Under the pieces are notes generated by a model. The model was not told the origin of the DNA, did not search any database, and was given only the letters and a program-made list of their open reading frames with translations. The translations under genes and the position numbers were made by a program. 64,000 nt of DNA from Magnetococcales bacterium (lineage in GTDB: Bacteria > Pseudomonadota > Magnetococcia > Magnetococcales > Magnetaquicoccaceae): contig PDZU01000004.1 in assembly GCA_002753095.1 (NCBI GenBank), forward strand, positions 1-64,000. Reading direction: 5' to 3'. Positions 31,067-40,316 of the stretch are shown here, piece after piece. How positions within the stretch are numbered: the first letter of the stretch is position 1; every line of letters starts with the position of its first letter.

Positions 31067-32176
31067 ATGGCCCTGCAATGCGGAATTGTTGGTTTGCCCA
31101 ACGTGGGCAAGTCTACCATTTTTAATGCCCTGACGGCAGCCGGTGCCGAGATGGCCAACTATCCTTTTTGTACCATCGAGCCCAATGTGGGCGTGGTGGC
31201 GGTCCGGGATCCCCGCGTGGATGCCTTGGTAACCCTGGTCAAGCCACAGCGGGTGGTGCCCACGGTGATGGAGTTTGTCGACATTGCCGGTCTGGTCAAG
31301 GGAGCCAGTCAGGGCGAGGGTTTGGGCAATCAATTTTTGGGGCATATCCGTCAGGTGGATGCGGTGGCACACGTGGTGCGCTGCTTTGTCGATGATGACA
31401 TTACCCATGTGCAGGGGCGGGTTGATCCGGTGACCGATATTCAGGTCATCGAAACCGAGTTGATGTTGGCCGACTTGGCGGCGGTGGAAAAGCGTCTGAC
31501 CGCCACCAGCAAAAAGGCCAAAGTGGGCGAAAAAGAGGCCAAACTGCTGGAGCAGTTGTATCAGAGGGTGGTACAGGGTCTGAATGATGGCACCCCGATC
31601 CGTCTGCAGGGTTTGACCGCAGAGGAGTTGGCCAGTCTCAAGGATCTTTTTTTGCTGACCAGCAAGCCGGTCATGTATGTCTGCAATGTGGCAGAGGATG
31701 AGCTGTTGCAGGCGCAACAGGAGGGTGGACATGCGATGGTCGATGCCGTGCGCCGTCTGGCCGTGGAGCAGAATGCTGCTGTCGTGGCCATCTGTGGTCG
31801 TATCGAGGCCGAAATGGGTGAGTTGGACGAGGCCGAGCGCCAGGTCTTCTTGGAAGATTTGGGGGTGAGCGAGTCGGGTTTGGATCGTTTGGTGCGCAAG
31901 GCGTATGATCTGTTGGGTTTGATGACCTTTTTTACCGTGGGGGTGAAGGAGGTGCGGGCCTGGACGGTCAAACAGGGGGCGACGGCCTATGATGCGGCGG
32001 GGGCGATTCATACCGATTTTCAACGGGGTTTTATTCGTGCGGAAGTGATCGCTTTTGACGAGATGATCGCCTGCAAGGGAGAGCAGGGGGCCAAGGAGAA
32101 GGGCAAGTTTCGTCTGGAGGGGCGGGACTATCTGGTGGCCGATGGTGACTGCATGCACTTCCGTTTCAATGTGTAG
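31067..32176 (+). CDS. ychF: YchF/OLA1-type ATPase
   Basis: A P-loop ATPase of the Obg group, 369 residues, which binds ribosomes and is linked to translation and oxidative-stress responses. Seen: the P-loop GLPNVGKSTIFN, NYPFCTIEPNVG, DIAGLVKGASQGEGLGNQFL (G3), a helical coiled-coil insert (about 130-200), and the C-terminal TGS domain (from about FFTVGVKEVRAW). The cluster position after pth is the common one. It probably uses ATP, as in known YchF. Confidence 0.96.
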   Translation: MALQCGIVGLPNVGKSTIFNALTAAGAEMANYPFCTIEPNVGVVAVRDPRVDALVTLVKPQRVVPTVMEFVDIAGLVKGASQGEGLGNQFLGHIRQVDAVAHVVRCFVDDDITHVQGRVDPVTDIQVIETELMLADLAAVEKRLTATSKKAKVGEKEAKLLEQLYQRVVQGLNDGTPIRLQGLTAEELASLKDLFLLTSKPVMYVCNVAEDELLQAQQEGGHAMVDAVRRLAVEQNAAVVAICGRIEAEMGELDEAERQVFLEDLGVSESGLDRLVRKAYDLLGLMTFFTVGVKEVRAWTVKQGATAYDAAGAIHTDFQRGFIRAEVIAFDEMIACKGEQGAKEKGKFRLEGRDYLVADGDCMHFRFNV

Positions 32177-32186
32177 GGGGTAGGAT

Positions 32187-32822
32187 ATGGCAGAGCAGCG
32201 CATCACCCTGGCCTGGACCGGCGCATCGGGTGCCCTCTATGGCTTACGGTTGTTGCGCGCTCTGTTGTGGCATGGTCAGGGGGTTGATCTGCTGATTTCG
32301 GCAGCGGCACGGGTGGTTTTGCAACAGGAGTGTGACCTCTCTCTGCCAGAGGGGGATGGGGCGCTGGTGCAGGAGTGTTTGCTTGCTTTGTTGCAGGCTG
32401 ATGGGGTGACGGTGGCCGAGGGGGCTTTGCGCCATTATGGTGCCAGCGACTGGTATGCTCCCATGGCCTCCGGGAGTGGGGCAGGGCGGGCCATGCTGAT
32501 CTGCCCCTGTTCCATGGGTACGTTGGCGGCCATTGCCCATGGCCTGTCGGATAACCTGATTGAGCGGGCAGCGGATGTGATGATCAAGGAGCGTCGCCCT
32601 CTGTTGCTGGTGCCGCGTGAGACGCCTTTGTCGCCCATTCATCTGCAAAACATGTTGACTCTCAGCCAGCTAGGGGTAACCATCCTGCCCGCCGCGCCCG
32701 GCTTTTATCATCGACCGGGTTCGGTGCTGGAACTGGTGGATTTTATCGTGGAGCGGGTGTTGCGCCAGTTGGGCCTTGTCCCGGAGGCGGGGAGATCCTG
32801 GCCACCGGAGGAGACGAAATAA
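32187..32822 (+). CDS. ubiX: flavin prenyltransferase UbiX
   Basis: A protein of 211 residues that makes the prenylated FMN cofactor of the UbiD decarboxylase in ubiquinone synthesis. Seen: [53 protein letters not shown], the arginine-rich [16 protein letters not shown] and HLQNMLTL. It starts 10 bp after ychF, so probably belongs to the same transcript. Repeat copy E begins 5 bp after its stop. ubiU/ubiV lie 4 kb away on the same strand. Confidence 0.94.
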   Translation: MAEQRITLAWTGASGALYGLRLLRALLWHGQGVDLLISAAARVVLQQECDLSLPEGDGALVQECLLALLQADGVTVAEGALRHYGASDWYAPMASGSGAGRAMLICPCSMGTLAAIAHGLSDNLIERAADVMIKERRPLLLVPRETPLSPIHLQNMLTLSQLGVTILPAAPGFYHRPGSVLELVDFIVERVLRQLGLVPEAGRSWPPEETK

Positions 32823-32826
32823 TTGC

Positions 32827-32990
32827 GGGGTCCAGGGGCGATCATCGCCCCTGGCGGGTGCAGGGCAGAGCCATGCTTGTAATGTGCGGCGTTTTACAGA
32901 AGCAAATGCGTAGCATTTGCGCACGCCGCACAGATTTGTGCCCCGCAGGGGCACGCCTTGGGAGGGCGGAGCCCGACTATTAACAGTGCC
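32827..32990 (+). repeat. multi-hairpin intergenic repeat, copy E
   Basis: Plus-strand copy starting 5 bp after the ubiX stop. The first hairpin is GGGGCGATCATCGCCCC. The middle hairpin is of the copy B/D type (GCAAATGCG..GCATTTGC in GTGCGGCGT/ACGCCGCAC). The end is type 1 (GACTATTAACAGTGCC). It lies between ubiX and the convergent nuclease gene, at the left edge of the A+T-rich cassette. Confidence 0.85.
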
Positions 32991-33121
32991 AACGGCAAGG
33001 GCCTCTAAGGAATTCTAAGGGTTTCTCTGGCAGGCGATGGCTGTTTGCGCAAGGCGTACCAAAAGCAAAGTTGCAGGACGCCGATCTGGAGCTGTACTTG
33101 ATTTTTGTGTTGAATAGATGT

Positions 33122-33679
33122 TCAGGATCCTGCACCGGCAAGTTTGTTGTACTGCAGGTAGCGAGGGCAGTCGATTTTCATTGCTTTGTCTGGGGTGTCA
33201 TGCAACTCTTTATTATTACTCATTCTTTCTCTTGATGTTATTGCTATGCTCGTGCGGCCAATGCTGATGAACCGGTTATTATAGTTGTCCAGGAAATCGT
33301 CTTTTTTCCAAAAGCTCTTGCCAACCTCTTGGCAGTATCTGACAAAACAGTGCGCACCCTGCAATTGTTTGACCGTTTCGTTCCGTCCATCTTTTGTGCG
33401 TTTCATTTCGATGTAGAGGATACATCTTTTTTCTTCACTGATAATGACATAATCCGCACGTTTACATTCACCGTTTGTTCCATTGAAAATTGTATCTGGC
33501 GACCTGAATGCATCTACCTTAATAACCAGTGCATCATGCGGTAAATGCCGGATTGTTGCACTGGAATCTTGTGCTTGTGGCTCGTTCAGTACTACAAACA
33601 GCTTGCCATGCTCTTTTTCCTTTTGCACCAGAGCCGCTTCCTTGATCATCTGGGAAAGAATATTCATATCCGACATCAT
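33122..33679 (-). CDS. putative PD-(D/E)XK nuclease partner of the ATPase
   Basis: A protein of 185 residues, not assigned to a named family. A likely PD-(D/E)XK core is seen: Asp76 in CKRADYVII, a strand, then E91-M-K93 in ILYIEMKRTKD, followed by Gln in VKQLQGAHCF. The spacing D-x14-E-x-K suits this fold. The ATG at 33679 overlaps the ATPase stop by 4 bp (ATGA) and has GGGGAG upstream, so translation is coupled. Base composition is far more A+T-rich than the flanking genes, suggesting transfer. Function is inferred: a nuclease effector controlled by the ATPase. Confidence 0.6.
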   Translation of the reverse strand: MMSDMNILSQMIKEAALVQKEKEHGKLFVVLNEPQAQDSSATIRHLPHDALVIKVDAFRSPDTIFNGTNGECKRADYVIISEEKRCILYIEMKRTKDGRNETVKQLQGAHCFVRYCQEVGKSFWKKDDFLDNYNNRFISIGRTSIAITSRERMSNNKELHDTPDKAMKIDCPRYLQYNKLAGAGS

Positions 33680-35025
33680 TCTTCTCCCCAAATGATCTCT
33701 TCCTGAATTCTATTCATGTCTTCTATGGTTTTGTCAAAACTGCGCGCATTCATTCCATATATTTGATCAATTTCAGCTTGAGTAAGGGTTTGTTCTTCAG
33801 CTATGTACATCTTAACCTTGTCATGATCCAGCTTTTCAGAATCGATATAATTTTCGCGTTCGGCAAGTTTTTTAAGTCGTTCTTTGTCTTGATTGAGCAT
33901 GATCAGTGTATTTAATTCTTTAATGATATAATCACTATGTGTTGTAATAAATACCTTGATCCCAATATTGACCAATCGTGCAAAAAGTCGTGCAATCCTC
34001 CGCTGATTCTCTGGGTGCAGGTTGAGTTCTGGTTCATCGACCATTAAAAGGTCGCCAGGGGCTGCCACATGGCGAAGATAAAAACCGATGTCCAGCAGAG
34101 AACGCACCGCGCTTGAGCCTTCCATTAATGATAATATCATTCCATCGTTTGAAGTTGGATAAAATTTCAATCCACCATGTTGCGATACTTTGTATTCTCC
34201 ACCAATAATATCTTTGAATGATTCCAGTAAATCATGATGGTGTTTTAATATAAAGCTCTCTTTGTTGGCAATGTTCCATATTGATCGAACAAAATCTACC
34301 TCATTTCTTACTGCGATTGAGTACTCTCCGCTGAAATTCTTCAGTAATTGAAAGAGATTAAAATTGCTATTGCTATCACCAAGTATTTCAATCAGTCTGT
34401 TCCTGGTAAAGTCAAGCTCCTTTTGGAAGATAGCTGCACCTGTCCGTTCCGCGCTGGCTAAAAATGGCTTTGGGATAATGCTTTCCAATAGGATAGTGCG
34501 TATCCCTTTTTGGATCATATCAACAACAAAATGTTTTGGTGGTAATTCCTTGTCCGATTTTTCAACGATTAGAGTGACCTCCAGACTGTTCATATCTGGG
34601 ATCGTGCTGATACCAAGAATGCCATTGTTGGCGGTTCCGAAAATGAATCTATGTTTGTTGTTTAGTTTTCTGTCTCCATAATCCATGTCAAAACTGAGCG
34701 AAGATTCGTTAAAATGCGCCTCGTCGCCGGAAAAAACCTTATACAGCATTTTCGAAAATGCTATTGAACTGCTATTGAAATTATTTTGCAAATTTTCGAT
34801 GTATGGATGAAGGGGTAGCTGAATTACACCCTCCGCATACAACTTTTCAACGGCATCGCTGCTGACTGGAAATTCCGCATTGGTGCGCAAAAAATCCAAA
34901 AATCCGTAGGTCGCATGGGTCGCATAGGTCTTGCCGGTGTTGTTTTCACCACAGATGATGGTCAGTTCCCCAAGTGTGAACTCTGCCTGTTTGATGGCGC
35001 CGAGATTTTTTATGGTGATTTTCAT
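33676..35025 (-). CDS. AAA/ABC-type ATPase (AAA_15/OLD-like, no TOPRIM)
   Basis: An SMC/ABC-like ATPase of 449 residues. Walker A is GENNTGKT (26-33), a signature-like EGSSAVRSL precedes Walker B LLMVDEPELNLH (Asp330, Glu331), and the H-loop is ITTHSD (His363). The C-terminal 70 residues are charged, with no TOPRIM domain, unlike OLD or GajA. Such ATPases act as sensors or regulators in defence pairs such as PARIS, Septu and Gabija. It is the first gene of a two-gene A+T-rich unit with the putative nuclease. It may also be a toxin-antitoxin-like or repair system. Confidence 0.8.
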   Translation of the reverse strand: MKITIKNLGAIKQAEFTLGELTIICGENNTGKTYATHATYGFLDFLRTNAEFPVSSDAVEKLYAEGVIQLPLHPYIENLQNNFNSSSIAFSKMLYKVFSGDEAHFNESSLSFDMDYGDRKLNNKHRFIFGTANNGILGISTIPDMNSLEVTLIVEKSDKELPPKHFVVDMIQKGIRTILLESIIPKPFLASAERTGAAIFQKELDFTRNRLIEILGDSNSNFNLFQLLKNFSGEYSIAVRNEVDFVRSIWNIANKESFILKHHHDLLESFKDIIGGEYKVSQHGGLKFYPTSNDGMILSLMEGSSAVRSLLDIGFYLRHVAAPGDLLMVDEPELNLHPENQRRIARLFARLVNIGIKVFITTHSDYIIKELNTLIMLNQDKERLKKLAERENYIDSEKLDHDKVKMYIAEEQTLTQAEIDQIYGMNARSFDKTIEDMNRIQEEIIWGEE

Positions 35026-35085
35026 GTTGCAGAATTCCTTGCATGTTAATCCGCTTGCCCGTGTGGATCTCTTTCCGGGGGGAGT

Positions 35086-36189
35086 TCAGGGTTGCTCCTC
35101 GCCATTGACCAAAGCGACCCGAATCGGGGTGCCGGGTTTGTTGACCACCTTGGCCGAATGCAGGGTTTCACGCACATTGAGCAGTTTGACAATGCCTTCG
35201 TTGCCCTTGTCACGGGCCAGCGTGCGCGGTGTGTTGCCCATCTCGTCGGCAATGTTGACATCCGCACCCTGTTCCACCAAAAAAGCCACCACCGTATCAT
35301 GACCACGCAATACCGCCCAGTGCAAAGGCGTTTCGCCAAACTGGGCCTTGATGTCCAGACTGGGGCTCCGCTTGGCCAGCAAGGTGACCAAGGCCAAATG
35401 GCCCTCGGCAGCCGCCCAATGCAACGGTGTATCGCCCGCCGTGGCCCGAGCGTCGGCCAACGCTCCCTTGGCCAATAAAAATTCAGCCAACGCACCATGC
35501 CCCTTGCGGGCCGCCCAATGCAAAGGGGTGCGCTGATAGTGGTTCTTGGCGTTGGCATCCGCCCCCGCCGTTAATAGATACTCGGCAACACTAAAACGGC
35601 CCTCTTCAACCGCCCAGTGCAACACCGTATCCCCCTTCAGGTCGCGGGCATTGATCTTGGCCCCCTTGTCGAGCAACAGTTTGACCAACGCTACATTGCC
35701 CTCCCCAGCCGCCCAATGCAGGGCCGTGCTGCCATCGCTGTTGGTCACGTTGGCATTGGCACCGTTGTTCAACAACTGTTGCGCCACCGCCAGGGAACCG
35801 CTGTTGGCCGCAACCATGTGCAGGGGAGTGTCCCCACGGCGGTCGCGGGCATTGACGTCCGCTTTATGGGTCAGCAACTCCTTGACCAAATGCGGATCAT
35901 CCTTGATCACCGCAAAGTGAATCGGTGCCAAACCAAAACTGTCTTGGGCGTTGACCGCAGCCCCAGTCTTGATCAACTGCAGCGCATCAGCAATACGTCC
36001 CTCTTCAATACTCTTGTGCAAGGCGGTACGGGTGGAACGCTGTATCGTTTGCGCAGGTCGGTTGCTCTCACTCTCTACGGCAGAATGCAACTCCTGGTCA
36101 ACCACCACCAAAAGCGGCAAAGAGAGCGCAGCCAACAACAACACAGTGCGCTCCTGTTTGAGATGGGATCGCTTTAAAGAATCGGACAT
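35086..36189 (-). CDS. membrane-anchored ankyrin-repeat protein
   Basis: A protein of about 367 residues. One hydrophobic segment near the N-terminus (VLLLAALSLPLLVVV) suggests a signal anchor, with the rest outside the cytoplasm. About nine ankyrin repeats follow, most with TPLHWAA and a GAD/GAxxNA turn. Ankyrin repeats bind proteins; the partner is unknown. ATG 36189 is chosen over a TTG 14 codons upstream. G+C content is high, like the chromosome and unlike the adjacent ATPase cassette, so it is probably not part of that unit. Confidence 0.85.
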   Translation of the reverse strand: MSDSLKRSHLKQERTVLLLAALSLPLLVVVDQELHSAVESESNRPAQTIQRSTRTALHKSIEEGRIADALQLIKTGAAVNAQDSFGLAPIHFAVIKDDPHLVKELLTHKADVNARDRRGDTPLHMVAANSGSLAVAQQLLNNGANANVTNSDGSTALHWAAGEGNVALVKLLLDKGAKINARDLKGDTVLHWAVEEGRFSVAEYLLTAGADANAKNHYQRTPLHWAARKGHGALAEFLLAKGALADARATAGDTPLHWAAAEGHLALVTLLAKRSPSLDIKAQFGETPLHWAVLRGHDTVVAFLVEQGADVNIADEMGNTPRTLARDKGNEGIVKLLNVRETLHSAKVVNKPGTPIRVALVNGEEQP

Positions 36190-36480
36190 GCCGAAAGCTG
36201 AAATTGAAATACTGTGACAATCAATTTCCAAATACGGCTGCTACGCACTATGCAAAAAAATAGCCAGTGTCTGATCTGTGCGGAATATCAGTCTGTTTTT
36301 CTCTGTTTGCCAGCGCAAAATGTCCATGGTTAACCGATTCTGACGCTCTTATGCCATGAACTTGCCACCATTTGCATGGTCCAAGGTGCGACAACCCCTT
36401 TGCCTTGTCGGAACGGCTGGGATAAACTGATCAATCAGCGTTTCACCTTACCAAAGACCCGCAACCCCAGGATGGTCACC

Positions 36481-37485
36481 ATGAAAAAAGTGGAAGTGTT
36501 GGCACCGGCAGGCAATCTCCCGTCGCTGAAAGCAGCAGTCGATCATGGTGCCGATGCCGTCTATTTTGGTTTTCGTAACGCCACCAACGCCCGCAACTTC
36601 GAAGGACTCAATTTTAGCGAGAGCGAGGCCGCCGCCGGTATCGACTATGCCCACAGCAAAGGCGTGCGGGCCAATGTGGTCTTGAATACCTACCCCCAGG
36701 GCGAAGATCCCGCCATCTGGTTCCAAACCGTGGATATGGCCGCCCGCCTCAAGGCCGATGCCATCATCCTGGCCAACATCGCCCTGCTGGATTATTGCCA
36801 CCAACGCTATCCAAAGTTGCCGATTCATCTGTCGGTGCAGGCTTCGGCCAGCAATGCCGAGGCCATCAACTTTTATCAACGCCATTTCCACTGCGCCAGA
36901 GTGATTCTGCCCCGCGTGTTGACCGTGCAGGAGATTCGCCACTTGCGCGCCCAAACCACCGTCGAGTTGGAGGTCTTCGCCTTCGGTGGGCTGTGCGTCA
37001 TGGCCGAAGGACGCTGCTTCCTCTCCTCCTATACCACCGGCGTCTCGCCCAATATCGAGGGAGTTTGTTCACCCGCCCGGGAGGTCCGCTTCGAAAATCA
37101 GGGCGAACGGCTGCAAACCCGCCTGGGCGGGGTGTTGATCGCCGAATATGCCTCCGGCGAAGAGGCCGCCTACCCCACCATCTGCAAAGGGCGCTTCCAG
37201 GCCAACGAACAGGTCTACCACGTCATGGAAGAGCCGGGATCTCTCAACATTCTGGAAATGCTCGACGAGGTGATCGAAGCCGGGGTCGCCTCGTTGAAAA
37301 TTGAAGGGCGGCAGCGCACCAAATCCTACGTGGCCACCGTCACCCAGGTCTTGCGTCAGGCCGTGGATGCCTACTATGCCGACCCCAAATCGTTTCGCCC
37401 CAAAACAAAATGGATTCGTACCCTGAACGCTACCTCGGAAGGGACGACCCATACCTTGGGTACCTATCAGGAAAATTGGCAGTAG
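36481..37485 (+). CDS. ubiU: U32-family protein UbiU (oxygen-independent ubiquinone hydroxylation)
   Basis: A protein of about 334 residues. With UbiV it carries 4Fe-4S clusters and hydroxylates ubiquinone precursors without oxygen. Seen: EVLAPAGNLPSLKAAVDHGADAVYFG, LSVQASASNAEA, and the four presumed cluster cysteines in GLCVMAEGRC, GVCSPAREV and TICKGRF. Other U32 members act on RNA or collagen, but the adjacent ubiV-like gene makes UbiU the best call. ATG 36481 with AGGA upstream is chosen; in-frame ATGs at 36472 and 36376 are less likely. Confidence 0.88.
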   Translation: MKKVEVLAPAGNLPSLKAAVDHGADAVYFGFRNATNARNFEGLNFSESEAAAGIDYAHSKGVRANVVLNTYPQGEDPAIWFQTVDMAARLKADAIILANIALLDYCHQRYPKLPIHLSVQASASNAEAINFYQRHFHCARVILPRVLTVQEIRHLRAQTTVELEVFAFGGLCVMAEGRCFLSSYTTGVSPNIEGVCSPAREVRFENQGERLQTRLGGVLIAEYASGEEAAYPTICKGRFQANEQVYHVMEEPGSLNILEMLDEVIEAGVASLKIEGRQRTKSYVATVTQVLRQAVDAYYADPKSFRPKTKWIRTLNATSEGTTHTLGTYQENWQ

Positions 37486-37581
37486 CCAATCAAGAACAAT
37501 GGAAGGGTTGCGTTGAGCCTGGCCGCGCTGGGGCTTACCGCTTGACCGGTTTTTCGGCAGTGCATTACGGAGTGGGCAGTC

Positions 37582-38487
37582 ATGAAAATCGCCATCGGCC
37601 CCTGTCTGTTCGAGTGGGGCAAAAAGGGTATCCGCCAATTCTATCAGCAAATGGCTTACGAAACAGAAGCGGATATTCTCTATATCGGGGAGGTGGTCTG
37701 TTCCAAACGGAACCAACTGAGCCCAGAGGAGTTGGCATCCCTGGCCGAAGCGTTGCAACCGTCTGGCAAGCAGATTGTCTTTTCCACCCTGGGGCTGCTG
37801 ATGAACGAAGGCGAACAAAGCACCTTGCGGCAGATTGCTGATGAGGCCCAACGCCTGGGGGTGTGGCTGGAGGTCAACGACATGGGCGGTATGGGGGTCG
37901 CCGAAGGACAGCCCATGGTGGCAGGCCCCCATATCAATACCTACAACGCAGAAACCGTGGCCTTCCTGGCCCGGGTCGGAGTCAAGCGGGTGGTCCTGCC
38001 GGTGGAGTTGCCCCATGCAGCCATGCGCTGCATCATGGCCGGGGATCATGCCCCGGAAATGGAGGTCTTCGCCTATGGGCGCCTGCCCTTGACCTTCTCC
38101 GCCCGATGCTACACCGCCCGTGCCTTTCATCTGGCCAAGAGCAACTGCCAGTATAAATGTGGTGACTTTCCCGACGGTATGGAGGTGCGTACCCAAGAGG
38201 ATGCCTCCTTCCTGACCGTCAATGGGACGCAGACCATGTCGGCCCTGTTGTACAATCTATTGCCGGATCTGCCGCTGCTGCAGCGCATGGGGGTCAATGT
38301 GCTGCGCCTGTCACCGCAGAGCAAAGCCATGCCGGAGATCGTCTCGATCTGGAAACAGACCATGGATGGGCGCATGGCAACACAAGAGGCGTTGCAACGC
38401 CTGCGGGAACTCAATACAGACGAAGCGTTTTGTAATGGATATTTCCATGGCCGCCCAGGCTTGCAGTGGATCGAGTCGGCGGACTAA
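37582..38487 (+). CDS. ubiV: U32-family protein UbiV
   Basis: The partner of UbiU, 301 residues. The N-terminus KIAIGPCLFEWGKKGIRQFY, the cysteine in GEVVCSKRNQL, VNDMG, the conserved ARCYTARAF and KSNCQYKCGDF supply four presumed 4Fe-4S ligands. It lies 96 bp after ubiU in the same direction. ubiT, the lipid-carrier third member in E. coli, was not seen here. The pair suggests growth with quinone synthesis at low or no oxygen. Confidence 0.88.
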   Translation: MKIAIGPCLFEWGKKGIRQFYQQMAYETEADILYIGEVVCSKRNQLSPEELASLAEALQPSGKQIVFSTLGLLMNEGEQSTLRQIADEAQRLGVWLEVNDMGGMGVAEGQPMVAGPHINTYNAETVAFLARVGVKRVVLPVELPHAAMRCIMAGDHAPEMEVFAYGRLPLTFSARCYTARAFHLAKSNCQYKCGDFPDGMEVRTQEDASFLTVNGTQTMSALLYNLLPDLPLLQRMGVNVLRLSPQSKAMPEIVSIWKQTMDGRMATQEALQRLRELNTDEAFCNGYFHGRPGLQWIESAD

Positions 38488-38527
38488 ATCATCAGTTCCA
38501 ACCCCAGCAAGGCTCAGGAGAAACACC

Positions 38528-38797
38528 GTGCAAATTGACAATATGTTGCTCGATCAAATGACCCAAAATATCTTGGGTGCCTTCAATAAAGTGGGGGCCA
38601 CACGGGAAGAGTTGACCCGCAAGGTGAACGATATCGTGCGCGATGCCGTGGAACGCTTTGATTTGGTCATGCGCGATGAGTTTGAAACGGCACTGGAACT
38701 GTTGAGCAACACCCGCATTAAGCTCGAACAGATGGAAAAACGGGTCGCCGAACTGGAAGCTCAGGCCAATGTCGCCAAGAGCGATGGCAGCGAGTAG
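38528..38797 (+). CDS. ubiK: UbiK-like accessory factor (BMFP/YqiC family)
   Basis: A small helical protein of 89 residues. An amphipathic first half (QNILGAFNKVGATREELTRKV) is followed by VMRDEFETALELLSNTRIKLEQMEKRVAELEAQ, which forms the trimeric coiled coil typical of the family. UbiK helps the ubiquinone biosynthesis complex in E. coli; the family also has membrane-fusogenic activity. GTG 38528 is chosen for AGGAG 8 nt upstream; ATG 38543 is possible. The position after ubiU-ubiV supports a quinone role. Confidence 0.78.
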   Translation: MQIDNMLLDQMTQNILGAFNKVGATREELTRKVNDIVRDAVERFDLVMRDEFETALELLSNTRIKLEQMEKRVAELEAQANVAKSDGSE

Positions 38798-38808
38798 GCG
38801 AGACCACC

Positions 38809-40239
38809 ATGAAACGCGCATATTTGGCCGGAGAGTGGGTGGAAACCGGGCACAGCATGGCGGTGCGCAACCCCTTCAACGGTGCGCTCGTCGATAACGT
38901 CGCTCTGTGCTCGTCTGCCGAAATCGAACGGGCGCTGCAAAAGGCCACTGCCGCCCAGGGGGAGGTGCGCAGCATGGCCCCCTACCAACGGGCAGAGGTC
39001 TTGGCTCGGATTCGGGATGGTCTGACGGCCAAACGGGATCTGTTTGAGCACACCTTGTCACAGGAAAATGGTAAAACCTTGGCGGAATCGCGCATGGAGA
39101 TTACCCGCTCCATCGCTACCCTCGACATTGCGGTTGGCGAGGCCACCCGCATCCAGGGTGAAGCCTATGACCTGGGCGTCAACGCTCTGGCCGCCGGTCG
39201 GCAGGCCCTGATACGGCGCTTTCCCGTGGGGGTGGTGGCCGCCATCGCCCCGTTTAATTTTCCCATGAATCTGGCCCTGCATAAAATTGCCCCGGCCATC
39301 GCCAGTGGCTGCCCCGTCGTGCTCAAACCGGCCTCTAAAACCCCACTGACCGCCTTGCTGTTGGCCGAACTGGTGCAACACTCCGGTTGGCCTGCCGCCG
39401 CCTTTTCCGTGTTGCCCTGCGATCGGGCCGCCGGTCAAACTCTGGTGACCGATGCACGCGTCAAACTGCTCTCCTTTACCGGTTCGCCGGAGGTGGGCTG
39501 GCAGATGAAACGGGATGCAGGCAAAAAAAAGGTGGTCCTGGAGTTGGGGGGTAACGCCGGCTTGATCGTCGACAAGGATGTGCGAGATTGGGACTGGCTG
39601 ATCAATCGGGCAGTGCTGGGGGCCTTCTACCAGTGCGGTCAGGTCTGCATCTCCGTCCAACGCATCTTCCTGCATCAGGAAATCATGGGCGAATTTCGTG
39701 CCCGTTTCAAGAAAGCCGCCGAAGCCTTGCGTCCAGGGGATCCCCTGGATCCAGCCACTACCTTGGGACCGATCATCGACAGCCATAATCGCCAGCGCCT
39801 GCAGGAGTGGGTGCAGGAGGCGTTGGATCAGGGGGCAGAATTGGTGACCGGGCACGCGGTGCTGCCCATCGGGCAGGGCAACAGCATGACGGCCACCATC
39901 CTGGAAGAGGTTAATCCCGCCTGCCGCATCGCCTGCGATGAAGCCTTTGGACCGGTGGTTACCCTGACTCCCGTCGAAAGCATGCACGAGGCGTTTCAAC
40001 TGGCCAACGCATCACGCTATGGCCTGCAATGCGGCCTCTTTACCAATGACTTCGATACGGTGATGCAAGGCTTTGATACCTTGGAGGTGGGGGGCGTGAT
40101 TCACAACGATGTGCCCTCTTTTCGCGTGGACTGCATGCCCTACGGCGGGGTCAAGGAGTCCGGCCTGGGACGTGAAGGGATTAAATATGCCATGCATGAT
40201 ATGTTGGAAGAGCGGATACTGGTCTATCGTACCCGTTAA
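38809..40239 (+). CDS. NAD(P)-dependent aldehyde dehydrogenase
   Basis: An ALDH superfamily enzyme of 476 residues. Seen: the cofactor-binding IAPFNFPMNLALHKIAPAIASG and LKPASKTPLTAL, FTGSPEVGWQM, the general-base Glu in VLELGGNAG, the nucleophile Cys in YQCGQVCISVQR, and the C-terminal PYGGVKESGLGREG. The profile resembles lactaldehyde/glyceraldehyde-3-phosphate type ALDHs, but the substrate cannot be fixed from sequence. It follows the ubiK-like gene by 11 bp and precedes comM by 77 bp. Confidence 0.9.
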   Translation: MKRAYLAGEWVETGHSMAVRNPFNGALVDNVALCSSAEIERALQKATAAQGEVRSMAPYQRAEVLARIRDGLTAKRDLFEHTLSQENGKTLAESRMEITRSIATLDIAVGEATRIQGEAYDLGVNALAAGRQALIRRFPVGVVAAIAPFNFPMNLALHKIAPAIASGCPVVLKPASKTPLTALLLAELVQHSGWPAAAFSVLPCDRAAGQTLVTDARVKLLSFTGSPEVGWQMKRDAGKKKVVLELGGNAGLIVDKDVRDWDWLINRAVLGAFYQCGQVCISVQRIFLHQEIMGEFRARFKKAAEALRPGDPLDPATTLGPIIDSHNRQRLQEWVQEALDQGAELVTGHAVLPIGQGNSMTATILEEVNPACRIACDEAFGPVVTLTPVESMHEAFQLANASRYGLQCGLFTNDFDTVMQGFDTLEVGGVIHNDVPSFRVDCMPYGGVKESGLGREGIKYAMHDMLEERILVYRTR

Positions 40240-40316
40240 CGGGCAATTTTCACAGCGTCAGGGGGGACGGATCACCGCCCTGGCGGATTTCTGCGCCTCC
40301 GGAAGGAAAATCCACA

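Noticed and set aside
32991-33121. Open fragment reading VPKAKLQDADLELYLIFV between repeat copy E and the nuclease gene
   Set aside because: Short, no start or recognisable family; it could be a gene remnant but cannot be supported.
35086-36189. Ankyrin protein as third member of the ATPase/nuclease system
   Set aside because: It shares the strand, but its high G+C content, about 60-bp gap and membrane anchor point to a separate chromosomal gene.
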